Part shown: piece after piece, positions 17,671 to 24,760 of the stretch
How the letters are laid out: the number at the start of each line of letters is the position of its first letter
Numbering within the stretch: position 1 is the stretch's first letter
Source of the DNA: Aquabacterium sp.
GTDB taxonomy: Bacteria; Pseudomonadota; Gammaproteobacteria; Burkholderiales; Burkholderiaceae_C
DNA length: 40,435 nucleotides
Direction of reading: 5' to 3'
NCBI GenBank assembly: GCA_023150345.1
Contig: JAKLLB010000031.1
Coordinates: 1-40,435 of the forward strand
Notes under the pieces: model-generated
Seen by the model: the letters and a program-made list of their open reading frames with translations, nothing else
Database searches by the model: none
What the model was told of the DNA's origin: nothing
Translations under genes and position numbers: made by a program

Positions 17671-18489
17671 TCAGCCGACGGTGCATGCCGACGGTGCCAG
17701 CACCTGCTGCAGCGACACCACACCGCCGATGATGATCAGCGCCGGCGGGCGGACCTGGTGCACCAGCGCCAGCGTCGGCAACGAGGCGACCGTGCCCACC
17801 ACCGTGCGCTGATCGGGACGGGTGGCCCGCTCGACGGTGGCCGCCGGCGTGTCGGGCGACAGCCCGTGCGCGACGAGCTGGTCGCAGATCACAGGCAGCG
17901 TGCCCACGCCCATGTAGATCACCACCGTCTGCTGCGGTCGGGCCAGCAGTTCCCAGTCGAGCCGAGGCTCGCGATCGTCGCCCTCGCCCTGCAGGTGGCC
18001 GGTGGCCAGCACCAGCGCCCGCGCGTGGTCGCGATGCGTCAGCGGAATGCCGGCCATCGCAGCTGCGCCCTGTGCGGCGCTGATGCCGGGTATCACATCG
18101 AAGGGCACGCCGGCGGCCGCCAGCGCCTGCGCTTCTTCTCCGCCACGCCCGAAGACATAGGGATCGCCGCCCTTGAGTCGCACCAGCGACCTGCCGCTGC
18201 GGGCCAGGCGCACCATCAGGTCGATGATGGCGTCTTGGCAAAGCGTGTGGTGCCCGGACTGCTTGCCCACGTAGATCAGGTCGGCCGTGCGCGGCACCAG
18301 CTCGAGCACTTCCTTGCCGACGAGATGGTCGTACAGCACCAGGCCCGCCGTTCGCAATGCCCTCGCGGCCTTCACGGTCAGCAGATCCGGATCGCCCGGG
18401 CCGGCACCGACCAGCGTGACCCGGGCCGCGCCCTGGCTGGCCTGGAGGCTGGCTGCGTCGAAACGCAGCGGTTCATCGAGCACGCTCAT
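17671..18489 (-). CDS. nirE: Uroporphyrinogen-III C-methyltransferase (NirE/CobA type)
   Basis: A 272-residue SUMT that methylates uroporphyrinogen III at C2 and C7 to precorrin-2, the branch point to siroheme, cobalamin and heme d1. SAM-binding and family motifs are LVGAGPGDPDLLTVKA, RLKGGDPYVFGRGGEE and VIPGISAAQGAAA. The start ATG at 18489 avoids a non-conserved extension up to 18612. It diverges from nirS1 across a gap with a strong FNR box, which suggests a heme d1 role (NirE). Elsewhere nirE often sits between nirJ and nirN, where this locus has none. It might also feed cobalamin synthesis, so CobA is an alternative name. Confidence 0.9.
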   Translation of the reverse strand: MSVLDEPLRFDAASLQASQGAARVTLVGAGPGDPDLLTVKAARALRTAGLVLYDHLVGKEVLELVPRTADLIYVGKQSGHHTLCQDAIIDLMVRLARSGRSLVRLKGGDPYVFGRGGEEAQALAAAGVPFDVIPGISAAQGAAAMAGIPLTHRDHARALVLATGHLQGEGDDREPRLDWELLARPQQTVVIYMGVGTLPVICDQLVAHGLSPDTPAATVERATRPDQRTVVGTVASLPTLALVHQVRPPALIIIGGVVSLQQVLAPSACTVG

Positions 18490-18603
18490 CACGGCAAGCA
18501 CCTTGGAGGTCGAGGTACCGCGTCGCAACCACGGACATACCCGCGCTGGCGCCGAGGCTATTGTTGCTGGGACGCATGGTCGGGCAGCCCGCCCCTTCTG
18601 GCC

Positions 18604-18617
18604 TTGAACCAAGTCAA
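18604..18617. promoter_or_regulatory. FNR/Dnr box between nirE and nirS1
   Basis: TTGAACCAAGTCAA has the full TTGA-N6-TCAA core of FNR/Dnr/NnrR operators. It is 155 bases before the nirS1 ATG and 114 bases before the nirE ATG in the 283-base divergent gap. Both genes may therefore be switched on by oxygen limitation or nitric oxide. A nearby palindrome, CGGGGTCAACCCCG (18627-18640), lies on the nirS1 side and is unexplained. The regulator gene is not in the window. Confidence 0.75.
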
Positions 18618-18772
18618 GGACGGCATCGGGGTCAACCCCGACGATTCACCCCGCCCCCGGTACGGATTTGCAGCCTGCACCCAGGGTCCATCGGAAACCG
18701 CGATCGAGCAACGATGGTGAACAAGCTGCAGAGGGCCGCTGACGAGGGCGGCCAACTGACGGAGTGCAGACG

Positions 18773-20458
18773 ATGATGACCCCGAAACTGTCGCGTGTTG
18801 CGGCGGCACTGGTGGCGATGCTCGGCATCGGAGCGCAGGCCCAGCAGGGCACGGCGGCACCAGAAATGAGTCAAGCCGAAGTCGAGATCGGCAAGAAGAT
18901 CTACTTCGAGCGGTGTGCAGGCTGCCACGGTGTGTTGCGCAAAGGCGCCACGGGCAAGAACCTCGAGCCGCACTGGTCCAAGAAGGCCGCCGACGGCGCG
19001 GTCACGGAAGGCGGCACGCTCAAGTTGGGCACGGCCCGCCTCGAGAAGATCATCGCCCTGGGCACAGAGGGCGGGATGGTGAACTACGACGACATCCTCA
19101 CCAAGGAGGAGATCAACATCATGGCGCGCTACATCCAGCGCACGCCCGATGTTCCGCCGGAGTTCAGCCTCAAGGACATGGAGGCGAGCTGGAAGCTCCT
19201 GGTTCCGGTCGATCAGCGGCCGAAGAAGCAGATGAGCAAGGTGAACCTCAAGAACGTCTTCGCGATCACCTTGCGCGACACCGGCAAGCTGGCGCTCGTC
19301 GACGGCGACACCAAGAACATCTGGCAAGTGCTCGACACCGGCTACGCCGTTCACATTTCTCGCCTGTCGGCATCGGGCCGCTACGTGTACACGGTCGGTC
19401 GCGACGGCCTGGTCACCCTGATCGACCTGTGGTACGAAACGCCCACCACGGTGGCCACCGTCAAGCTCGGCGCCGACGCCCGCAGCGTGGACACCTCCAA
19501 GTTCAAGGGCTTCGAAGACAAGTACCTCATCGGCGGCACCTATTGGCCGCCCCAGTACTCGATCATGGACGGCGAGACGCTCAAGCCGATGAAGATCGTC
19601 TCGACGCGCGGCAACACGGTCGACGGCGAGTACCACCCGGAGCCCCGCGTGGCCTCGATCGTCTCGTCGATGATCAAGCCCGAGTGGGTGGTCAATGTCA
19701 AGGAGACCGGGCAGATCATGCTGGTCGACTACAGCGACATCAAGAACCTCAAGACCACCACCATTGAGTCGGCCAAGTTCCTGCACGACGGCGGCTGGGA
19801 CATGACCAAGCGCTACTTCCTGGTGGCCGCCAACGCCAGCCACAAGATTGCAGCGGTCGACACCAAGACCGGCAAGCTCGCGGCACTGGTCGACACCAAG
19901 AAGATCCCGCACCCGGGCCGCGGCGCCAACTTCATCCATCCGCAGTTCGGTCCGGTGTGGGCCACCGGACACCTGGGCGACGCGGTGATCACGCTGATCT
20001 CCACGCCTTCGGATGACTCGAAGTTCGCCAAGTACAAGCAGCACAACTGGAAGGTGGTGCAGGAGCTCAAGACCGGCGGCGCGGGCAACCTGTTCGTCAA
20101 GACGCACCCGAAGTCGGGCAACCTGTGGGCCGACATGCCCATGAACCCCGAGCGCGAGAACGCCGAGGCCGTCTACGTCTACAGCCTGAAGGACCTGTCC
20201 AAGCCCCCGGTGAAGATCGATGTGGCCAAGGACTCCGGACTGCCGCAGACCAAGGCACTGCGCCGGGCCACGCATCCCGAGTACAACCAGGCGGGCGATG
20301 AGGTCTGGATCTCGCTGTGGGGCGGCAAGACCGACCAGTCGGCCATCGTCGTGTACGACGACAAGACGCTCAAGCTCAAGAAGGTGATCACCGATCCGCG
20401 GATCGTGACGCCCACGGGCAAGTTCAACGTCTGGAACACCCAGCACGACATCTACTGA
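18773..20458 (+). CDS. nirS: Cytochrome cd1 nitrite reductase, P. stutzeri type (first copy)
   Basis: A 561-residue periplasmic cd1 nitrite reductase that reduces nitrite to nitric oxide. A signal peptide (about residues 1-23, ending AQAQ) precedes a cytochrome c domain with heme c site CAGCH (C48, C51, H52). The d1 propeller follows, with [27 protein letters not shown] and HPGRGANF blocks, ending NTQHDIY. It has the longer GKNLEPHW...EGGTLKLGT heme-c loop and no N-terminal tyrosine arm, as in the P. stutzeri enzyme. The ATG at 18773 follows GGAG by eight bases; an upstream GTG (18764) overlaps that site. It heads a nirS-nirT-nirB-cupredoxin operon and differs clearly from the second copy at 27793. 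Confidence 0.95.
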   Translation: MMTPKLSRVAAALVAMLGIGAQAQQGTAAPEMSQAEVEIGKKIYFERCAGCHGVLRKGATGKNLEPHWSKKAADGAVTEGGTLKLGTARLEKIIALGTEGGMVNYDDILTKEEINIMARYIQRTPDVPPEFSLKDMEASWKLLVPVDQRPKKQMSKVNLKNVFAITLRDTGKLALVDGDTKNIWQVLDTGYAVHISRLSASGRYVYTVGRDGLVTLIDLWYETPTTVATVKLGADARSVDTSKFKGFEDKYLIGGTYWPPQYSIMDGETLKPMKIVSTRGNTVDGEYHPEPRVASIVSSMIKPEWVVNVKETGQIMLVDYSDIKNLKTTTIESAKFLHDGGWDMTKRYFLVAANASHKIAAVDTKTGKLAALVDTKKIPHPGRGANFIHPQFGPVWATGHLGDAVITLISTPSDDSKFAKYKQHNWKVVQELKTGGAGNLFVKTHPKSGNLWADMPMNPERENAEAVYVYSLKDLSKPPVKIDVAKDSGLPQTKALRRATHPEYNQAGDEVWISLWGGKTDQSAIVVYDDKTLKLKKVITDPRIVTPTGKFNVWNTQHDIY

Positions 20459-20489
20459 CGCCTCCCGGGATCGGTAACGGCGACCTCGC

Positions 20490-20517
20490 ACCGCACCAGC
20501 CCCTGGGCTGATGCGGT
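20490..20517 (+). terminator. Strong hairpin between nirS1 and nirT
   Basis: CAGCCC (20497-20502) pairs with GGGCTG (20505-20510), and the flanking ACCGCA (20490-20495) pairs with TGCGGT (20512-20517) across one mismatch, giving a 12-bp stem with a very short loop. No T-run follows. It may partly end transcription or protect the 3' end of the nirS1 message, so that the abundant reductase is made in excess of the downstream cytochromes. Confidence 0.5.
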
Positions 20518-20567
20518 TCGCGGCCGCCGGCCGATGCCCGACGACCGACACCGCCTGAGGAGGTTCC

Positions 20568-21107
20568 GTGGCTGACTCCAACGCACAACCCGGCCCGCTG
20601 CGTCGCCTGTGGCGCACGCTGCGCACGCCGAGCCAGTATTCGCTGCTCACATTGATGGTCGTCGGCGTGGTGGCCGGCATCGTCCTGTGGGGCGGCTTCA
20701 ACACCGCCGTCGAGGCCACCAACCGGGAGGCCTTCTGCATCAGCTGTCACGAGATGCGCGACAACGTGTACAAGGAATACTCCGAGAACACGATCCATTA
20801 CACCAACCGCACGGGTGTGCGCGCCACCTGCCCCGACTGCCACGTCCCCAAGGAGTGGGGGCCGAAGATGATGCGCAAGATCCAGGCCTCCCGCGAGCTG
20901 TGGGGCAAGATGACCGGCAGCATCGACACGCGCGAGAAGTTCGAGGCCAAGCGCCTGCATCTGGCCGAGCGCGAGTGGGCCCGCATGAAGGCCAACGACT
21001 CGCTCGAGTGCCGCAACTGCCACAGCTTCGAGTCGATGGCCAAGGATGTGCAGAAGCCGCGCGCCAAGAAGTCGCATGATCCATCCACTGGAGGAAGCTT
21101 CAGATGA
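20568..21107 (+). CDS. nirT: NirT/NapC-type quinol cytochrome lacking the fourth heme site
   Basis: A 179-residue membrane-anchored multiheme cytochrome. One N-terminal transmembrane helix (about residues 24-44) is followed by CISCHEM (C57, C60, H61, M63), CPDCH (88-92) and CRNCH (148-152). NapC/NirT proteins oxidise quinol and pass electrons to periplasmic reductases, and normally carry four CXXCH sites, the last being a CIDCHKG motif near the C terminus. Here the protein ends about twenty residues after the CRNCHSFESM block, with SHDPSTGGSFR, and no fourth site exists in any frame before nirB. The start is GTG with a strong GAGGAGG site. The stop overlaps the nirB ATG. Confidence 0.85.
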   Translation: MADSNAQPGPLRRLWRTLRTPSQYSLLTLMVVGVVAGIVLWGGFNTAVEATNREAFCISCHEMRDNVYKEYSENTIHYTNRTGVRATCPDCHVPKEWGPKMMRKIQASRELWGKMTGSIDTREKFEAKRLHLAEREWARMKANDSLECRNCHSFESMAKDVQKPRAKKSHDPSTGGSFR

Positions 21108-21973
21108 ACTACATCCGCCTGATTCCCGGTGCCGTTGCTGCGGCGCTGGTCGTCGCCGTCGGTGCCGCCAACGCCGCTGCCCCCGACTGGTCCAAAGTCC
21201 CCGGCAAGGCCATCACGGTCTTCTACCCTGGTGTCTCGCCGATCGAGTGGATCACCAAGGGCACGGAGCACGGGGGCGCCCGCGCACTCAAGAAGGGCGA
21301 GTCCTGCGCGAGCTGCCACCACGAGGAAACCGCCGACATGGGCAAGAAGATGGCCAGTGGCCAGAAGATCGAACCCAAGCCGATCAAGGGCAAGGCCGGC
21401 AGCATCGCCGTCAATGTGCAGGCCGCCCACGACGGCGCGAACCTGTACATGCGCTTCAGCTGGAAGCAACCGGCTGGTGGTGGCGAGAAGATGGACAAGG
21501 ACAACCCGGTCAAGCTCGCGTTCATGCTCGAGGACAACAAGATCGAGCGTGCCAACCTGTCCGGCTGCTGGGAGACCTGCCACTCCGATGCCCGCACGAT
21601 GCCCGAAGGCAAGGACGACAAGAAGACGAAGTACGTTGCCGGCGGCGCGCTGGCGGGCGGCAAGTTCTACGACTTGCTGCAGTGGACGAGCAAGGGCGGC
21701 AAGTTCGACGGCTACGTCGCCGACAAGCGCGTGATGGAAGGCGGCAAGGCCTTGATCGACGCCAAGGGCGAGAAGAAGGGCGACGAGTGGGTGGTGGTCT
21801 TCACGCGCAAGCTCGCCGGCGGCGAAGGCGACATCGCCCTGGCCAGCGGCAAGACCTACAACTTCGGCTTCGCCATCCACGACGACCACACCGCGGGCCG
21901 CTACCACCATGTCTCGCTGGGCTACACGCTCGGCCTGGACGCCAAGGCCGACATCACTGCTGCGAAGCAGTGA
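21104..21973 (+). CDS. nirB: NirB-type cytochrome c-552 (ethylbenzene dehydrogenase-like heme domain)
   Basis: A 289-residue exported cytochrome. Residues 1-25 are a signal peptide (LIPGAVAAALVVAVGAANA). A heme site CASCH (C68, C71, H72) lies near the N terminus and a second, CWETCH (C155, C159, H160), has three residues between the cysteines. The C-terminal FGFAIHDDHTAGRYHHVSLGYTLGL block fits the cytochrome c-552/DMSO-reductase-like heme-binding (EB_dh) family. In P. stutzeri nirB lies after nirS and nirT and encodes a cytochrome c-552; the same order here supports the name. It probably relays electrons between NirT and the reductase. It is translationally coupled to nirT by a four-base overlap. 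Confidence 0.78.
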   Translation: MNYIRLIPGAVAAALVVAVGAANAAAPDWSKVPGKAITVFYPGVSPIEWITKGTEHGGARALKKGESCASCHHEETADMGKKMASGQKIEPKPIKGKAGSIAVNVQAAHDGANLYMRFSWKQPAGGGEKMDKDNPVKLAFMLEDNKIERANLSGCWETCHSDARTMPEGKDDKKTKYVAGGALAGGKFYDLLQWTSKGGKFDGYVADKRVMEGGKALIDAKGEKKGDEWVVVFTRKLAGGEGDIALASGKTYNFGFAIHDDHTAGRYHHVSLGYTLGLDAKADITAAKQ

Positions 21974-22004
21974 GACCGCGTTGTTGCAAGGAGCGTGCGC
22001 TGCT

Positions 22005-22370
22005 GTGCAGACGCATCCGCCCAGCGCTCGACGACGGGCCCTGATCGCCATTGCTGCCGCCCTCGTGGGCGGCGCGCTGTTTGGCGCATCCATCGCGTAC
22101 GCGCAAGCGGCCACCGAGGTGGTGGTCGAGATCCGCGACTACCGATTCGTGCCCGAACGAGTCACCGTCAAGCGGGGTACTGTCGTGCGGTGGTTGAACC
22201 AGGAAAAGCGCACCACGCACTCGGTGCGCTTCCTGGGACCGCAGGGGTTCGAGTCGGAGCGGTTCTTCCCCGGCGAGTCGTGGCAGCGCCGTTTCGACCA
22301 GCCTGGTGCCTACCCCTACAGCTGCGGCCCGCACCCTGAGATGCAGGGCCACATCGAGGTCGTTGACTAG
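22005..22370 (+). CDS. Cupredoxin, probable periplasmic electron carrier
   Basis: A 121-residue small blue-copper protein. An export signal with RRRALIAIAAALVGGALFGAS (residues 9-29) ends near AYAQA. The mature part has the type I copper ligands H72 (TTHSVRF), C107, H110 and M113 (YSCGPHPEMQG), as in plastocyanin and amicyanin. The start is taken as GTG 22005, eleven bases after AAGGAG; TTG codons at 21981 and 21984 are possible but less likely. It follows nirB by 31 bases and is the last gene of the nirS1 operon. It likely donates electrons to a nitrite reductase, a role known for pseudoazurin and azurin, but the partner is inferred. Confidence 0.83.
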   Translation: MQTHPPSARRRALIAIAAALVGGALFGASIAYAQAATEVVVEIRDYRFVPERVTVKRGTVVRWLNQEKRTTHSVRFLGPQGFESERFFPGESWQRRFDQPGAYPYSCGPHPEMQGHIEVVD

Positions 22371-22401
22371 GGCTGGCCCGCCGGCGCCTCCGACTGCTGC
22401 G

Positions 22402-22851
22402 TCACTTGGCCGGCAGATTGCCGACGAAGGTGCTGGTGACCAGCGGCTTGGCGTCCACCTGCGGCACGTGGCAGCTGTTGCACTGGTAGCGCTCCATGCG
22501 CAGCACCAGCTCGCCGGCAGCGGACCGCGCCAGGTGACCGTCGGCCATCTTCGGTGCGTTCTTCTTGGCGTAGTTGGCCGGGCCGTGACACTCGACGCAC
22601 TGGTTGTCGGTGACAGTGATCTCGTCGAAGTTGTCGATGGCATGCGGCACCAGCGGCGGCTGCTCGCGATAGGTGCGGGCGATCGGCTGCTGTGATCCCG
22701 GTCGCTTGCCGGCGTAGGCCCTCGTTTCGCCGGGCAGGTCGGCCACGGCGGCGTCTGCTCCCCGCAAGGTCTGGATGCCGGCGAACTGCGCGCAGCCGAA
22801 CAGCGCAGCCGCCACGGCCAAGGCTGTCAGGGTGAGGGTGGTCGTCTTCAC
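22402..22851 (-). CDS. napB: Periplasmic nitrate reductase small subunit, diheme cytochrome c
   Basis: A 149-residue NapB, the diheme electron-transfer subunit of periplasmic nitrate reductase. The heme sites are CVECH (C85, C88, H89) and CNSCH (C124, C127, H128), with the family blocks PPLVPHAID and RYQCNSCHVPQVDAKPLV. The N terminus is hydrophobic and contains LFGC at residues 17-20, which resembles a lipobox, so it might be a lipoprotein rather than fully soluble. Two GTG starts are possible: 22851, preceded by AAAGGA, and 22875, which overlaps the napH stop; the first is preferred. The gene ends 31 bases from the convergent cupredoxin gene. Confidence 0.92.
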   Translation of the reverse strand: MKTTTLTLTALAVAAALFGCAQFAGIQTLRGADAAVADLPGETRAYAGKRPGSQQPIARTYREQPPLVPHAIDNFDEITVTDNQCVECHGPANYAKKNAPKMADGHLARSAAGELVLRMERYQCNSCHVPQVDAKPLVTSTFVGNLPAK

Positions 22852-22871
22852 AATGAATGTCCTTTCATCGC

Positions 22872-23849
22872 TCACGCGGGATGGGAATAGCGCCCGTCGC
22901 CGCCCACACGCGCCGGCGTCAGGCCTGTTGGAGCTGCCGGTGCGTCACGCCCGGACCAGCGCGTTCCGAAGCTGAACACGTCCTGCGCGCATACGTCGAC
23001 GCATCGGCCGCAGTTCGTGCAGTCACCCGAGACAATCGCCGCCCCTGTGCCGGCGACGCCCTTCAGTGCAGGCTTGATGACGACCGGCTCCGGGCACACG
23101 GCATAGCACTCGAGGCAGTCGTCACAGCGGTCACGGCGATGGGCCACCACGCGCACGGCGGCGACCCGGCCGACCTGGGCGTAGAAGGCCCCCATCGGGC
23201 ACAGGTGGCCGCACCAGCCTCGACGCATCACGAGCAGGTCGAATGCGAAGACCGCCGCCATCACCGCCCAGCCTGCGCCCAGACCGAACACAAGACCACG
23301 TTGCCACCCGGTCACCGGGTTGACCATCTCCCAGGCCATGGTCCCGGTGGCCCCCGCCACCAGCACGACCGCGCCCAGCAGCCAGATCCGGGTGCGCCGG
23401 GAGACATGCGCACCGCCCCGGATACCCAGCCGCATGCGCAGCCATGCGGCCAGGTCGGTCATCGGATTGACCGGGCAGACCCATGCGCAATAGCTGCGGC
23501 CGCCCACCACCAGGTAGACCCCAAGCACGATCGCCGCGCCGACCCAGGCTGTGGCCAGTGGCCAATGACCCGATGTCAGGCCCGCGGCCACGGACTGCAG
23601 CAGCACGAACGGATCGGTCAGCGGCAAGACCCCCAGCGTCAGGCTGGAGGCCAAGTTGCCCTTGACGATCCACCAGCCGAACCAGGGACCCACGAGGAAC
23701 AACGCCAGGATCATCGCCTGCACCGCACGACGCGCCAGCATCCAGCGCCGCGCTCGCCACCAGCCCTTGACCAACGTCGCCTCGACGCCCGGTCGGCGCA
23801 GTGCGCCAGCGGTGTGCCCAGCCCTTGCTTGTGCAGCCTGCATCTTCAC
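22872..23849 (-). CDS. napH: Quinol dehydrogenase membrane component NapH
   Basis: A 325-residue membrane Fe-S protein. About four to five hydrophobic segments carry two CX3CP motifs, YCAWVCP (C121, C125) and WCGHLCP (C213, C217), as in the NapH/NosR family. Two 4Fe-4S ferredoxin sites follow: [11 protein letters not shown] (242-252) and [11 protein letters not shown] (277-287). With NapG it draws electrons from quinol for nitrate reduction. The GTG at 23849 overlaps the napG stop and has GGGGGA before it; an ATG at 23843 is a weaker alternative. It matters here because no napC exists in this nap operon. Confidence 0.93.
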   Translation of the reverse strand: MKMQAAQARAGHTAGALRRPGVEATLVKGWWRARRWMLARRAVQAMILALFLVGPWFGWWIVKGNLASSLTLGVLPLTDPFVLLQSVAAGLTSGHWPLATAWVGAAIVLGVYLVVGGRSYCAWVCPVNPMTDLAAWLRMRLGIRGGAHVSRRTRIWLLGAVVLVAGATGTMAWEMVNPVTGWQRGLVFGLGAGWAVMAAVFAFDLLVMRRGWCGHLCPMGAFYAQVGRVAAVRVVAHRRDRCDDCLECYAVCPEPVVIKPALKGVAGTGAAIVSGDCTNCGRCVDVCAQDVFSFGTRWSGRDAPAAPTGLTPARVGGDGRYSHPA

Positions 23850-24721
23850 AGGCGATCCCCCTTCAACGCGCGCGGCATCGCCTGCGGCGCCGAGACCGAA
23901 GACGCCGCATCCGACGCGGCCTGCCCCGACAGGCCGCGGCCGGACTCGTAGCGCATGCCCTCGGGCAGGTTGTATTGGTGCTGCGGGTCCGCCGGCACCA
24001 GGCTGCCACCGGCCTTGTCCTTCTCGACCCAGCCCAGTCTGTAGTGCGACGCCGCCTCGCCACGGGCGAGTTGCCGCGGCAGCACCTTGATGGCAGCCAC
24101 CGGCAGCGGACAGGCCTTCTCGCACTTGCCGCACCCGGTGCATGCCTGGGCGTGAACCACGGGCAGGAAACGCGCATGCTGGCCGGTGCGCGCATTGGTG
24201 CCGCGCTCCAGGGTGATGGCCTCGTCGATCAGCGGGCAGACGCGGTAGCAGATGTCGCATCGCATGCCCAGGTGATTGAGGCAGTTCTCGTGGTCCAGCA
24301 ACACGGCCAGACCCATGCGGGCACGCGCGATGTCGGTGAGCCCGTGGTCGAGTGCACCGGTCGGGCACGCCTTCACGCAGGGGATGTCGGGGCACATCTC
24401 GCACGGTGCCTCGCGCGCAGTGAAGTACGGTGTTCCGTGGGCAGCCAGTTCCTGTGGCTGGGCGAGGTGGAGGATGCCGTACGGGCAGTCGCGTACGCAC
24501 AGCCCGCAACGCACGCAAGCCGACAGGAACGCGGGCTCGTCGAGCGCACCCGGCGGACGGATGGCCTGGGGCGGACGGGCGCGGGCGTCACGCGCATTCA
24601 ACCCGAGCAGCAGGCCGATGACGCTGACGCCACAGGCCGCACGCGCGGCGTCGTACACGAACCGACGCCGTGCGGAGCCCGTCGTGCCCCAACTTCCCGA
24701 CCCAGCCGATTTCTCGCCCAT
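23846..24721 (-). CDS. napG: Ferredoxin-type protein NapG
   Basis: A 291-residue periplasmic ferredoxin with a Tat signal ([10 protein letters not shown], residues 17-26). It has four 4Fe-4S sites: C69-C72-C75-C79, C107-C110-C115-C119, C147-C155-C158-C162 and C194-C197-C200-C204. NapG accepts electrons from membrane NapH and passes them toward NapB/NapA. An in-frame GTG at 24727 is possible; ATG 24721 is chosen, and neither has a strong ribosome-binding site. It lies 39 bases after napA and overlaps napH by four bases. Confidence 0.93.
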   Translation of the reverse strand: MGEKSAGSGSWGTTGSARRRFVYDAARAACGVSVIGLLLGLNARDARARPPQAIRPPGALDEPAFLSACVRCGLCVRDCPYGILHLAQPQELAAHGTPYFTAREAPCEMCPDIPCVKACPTGALDHGLTDIARARMGLAVLLDHENCLNHLGMRCDICYRVCPLIDEAITLERGTNARTGQHARFLPVVHAQACTGCGKCEKACPLPVAAIKVLPRQLARGEAASHYRLGWVEKDKAGGSLVPADPQHQYNLPEGMRYESGRGLSGQAASDAASSVSAPQAMPRALKGDRL

Positions 24722-24760
24722 GATCACATCCGATGCAGTGGCCTGCGCGGAGTCTCTCGA

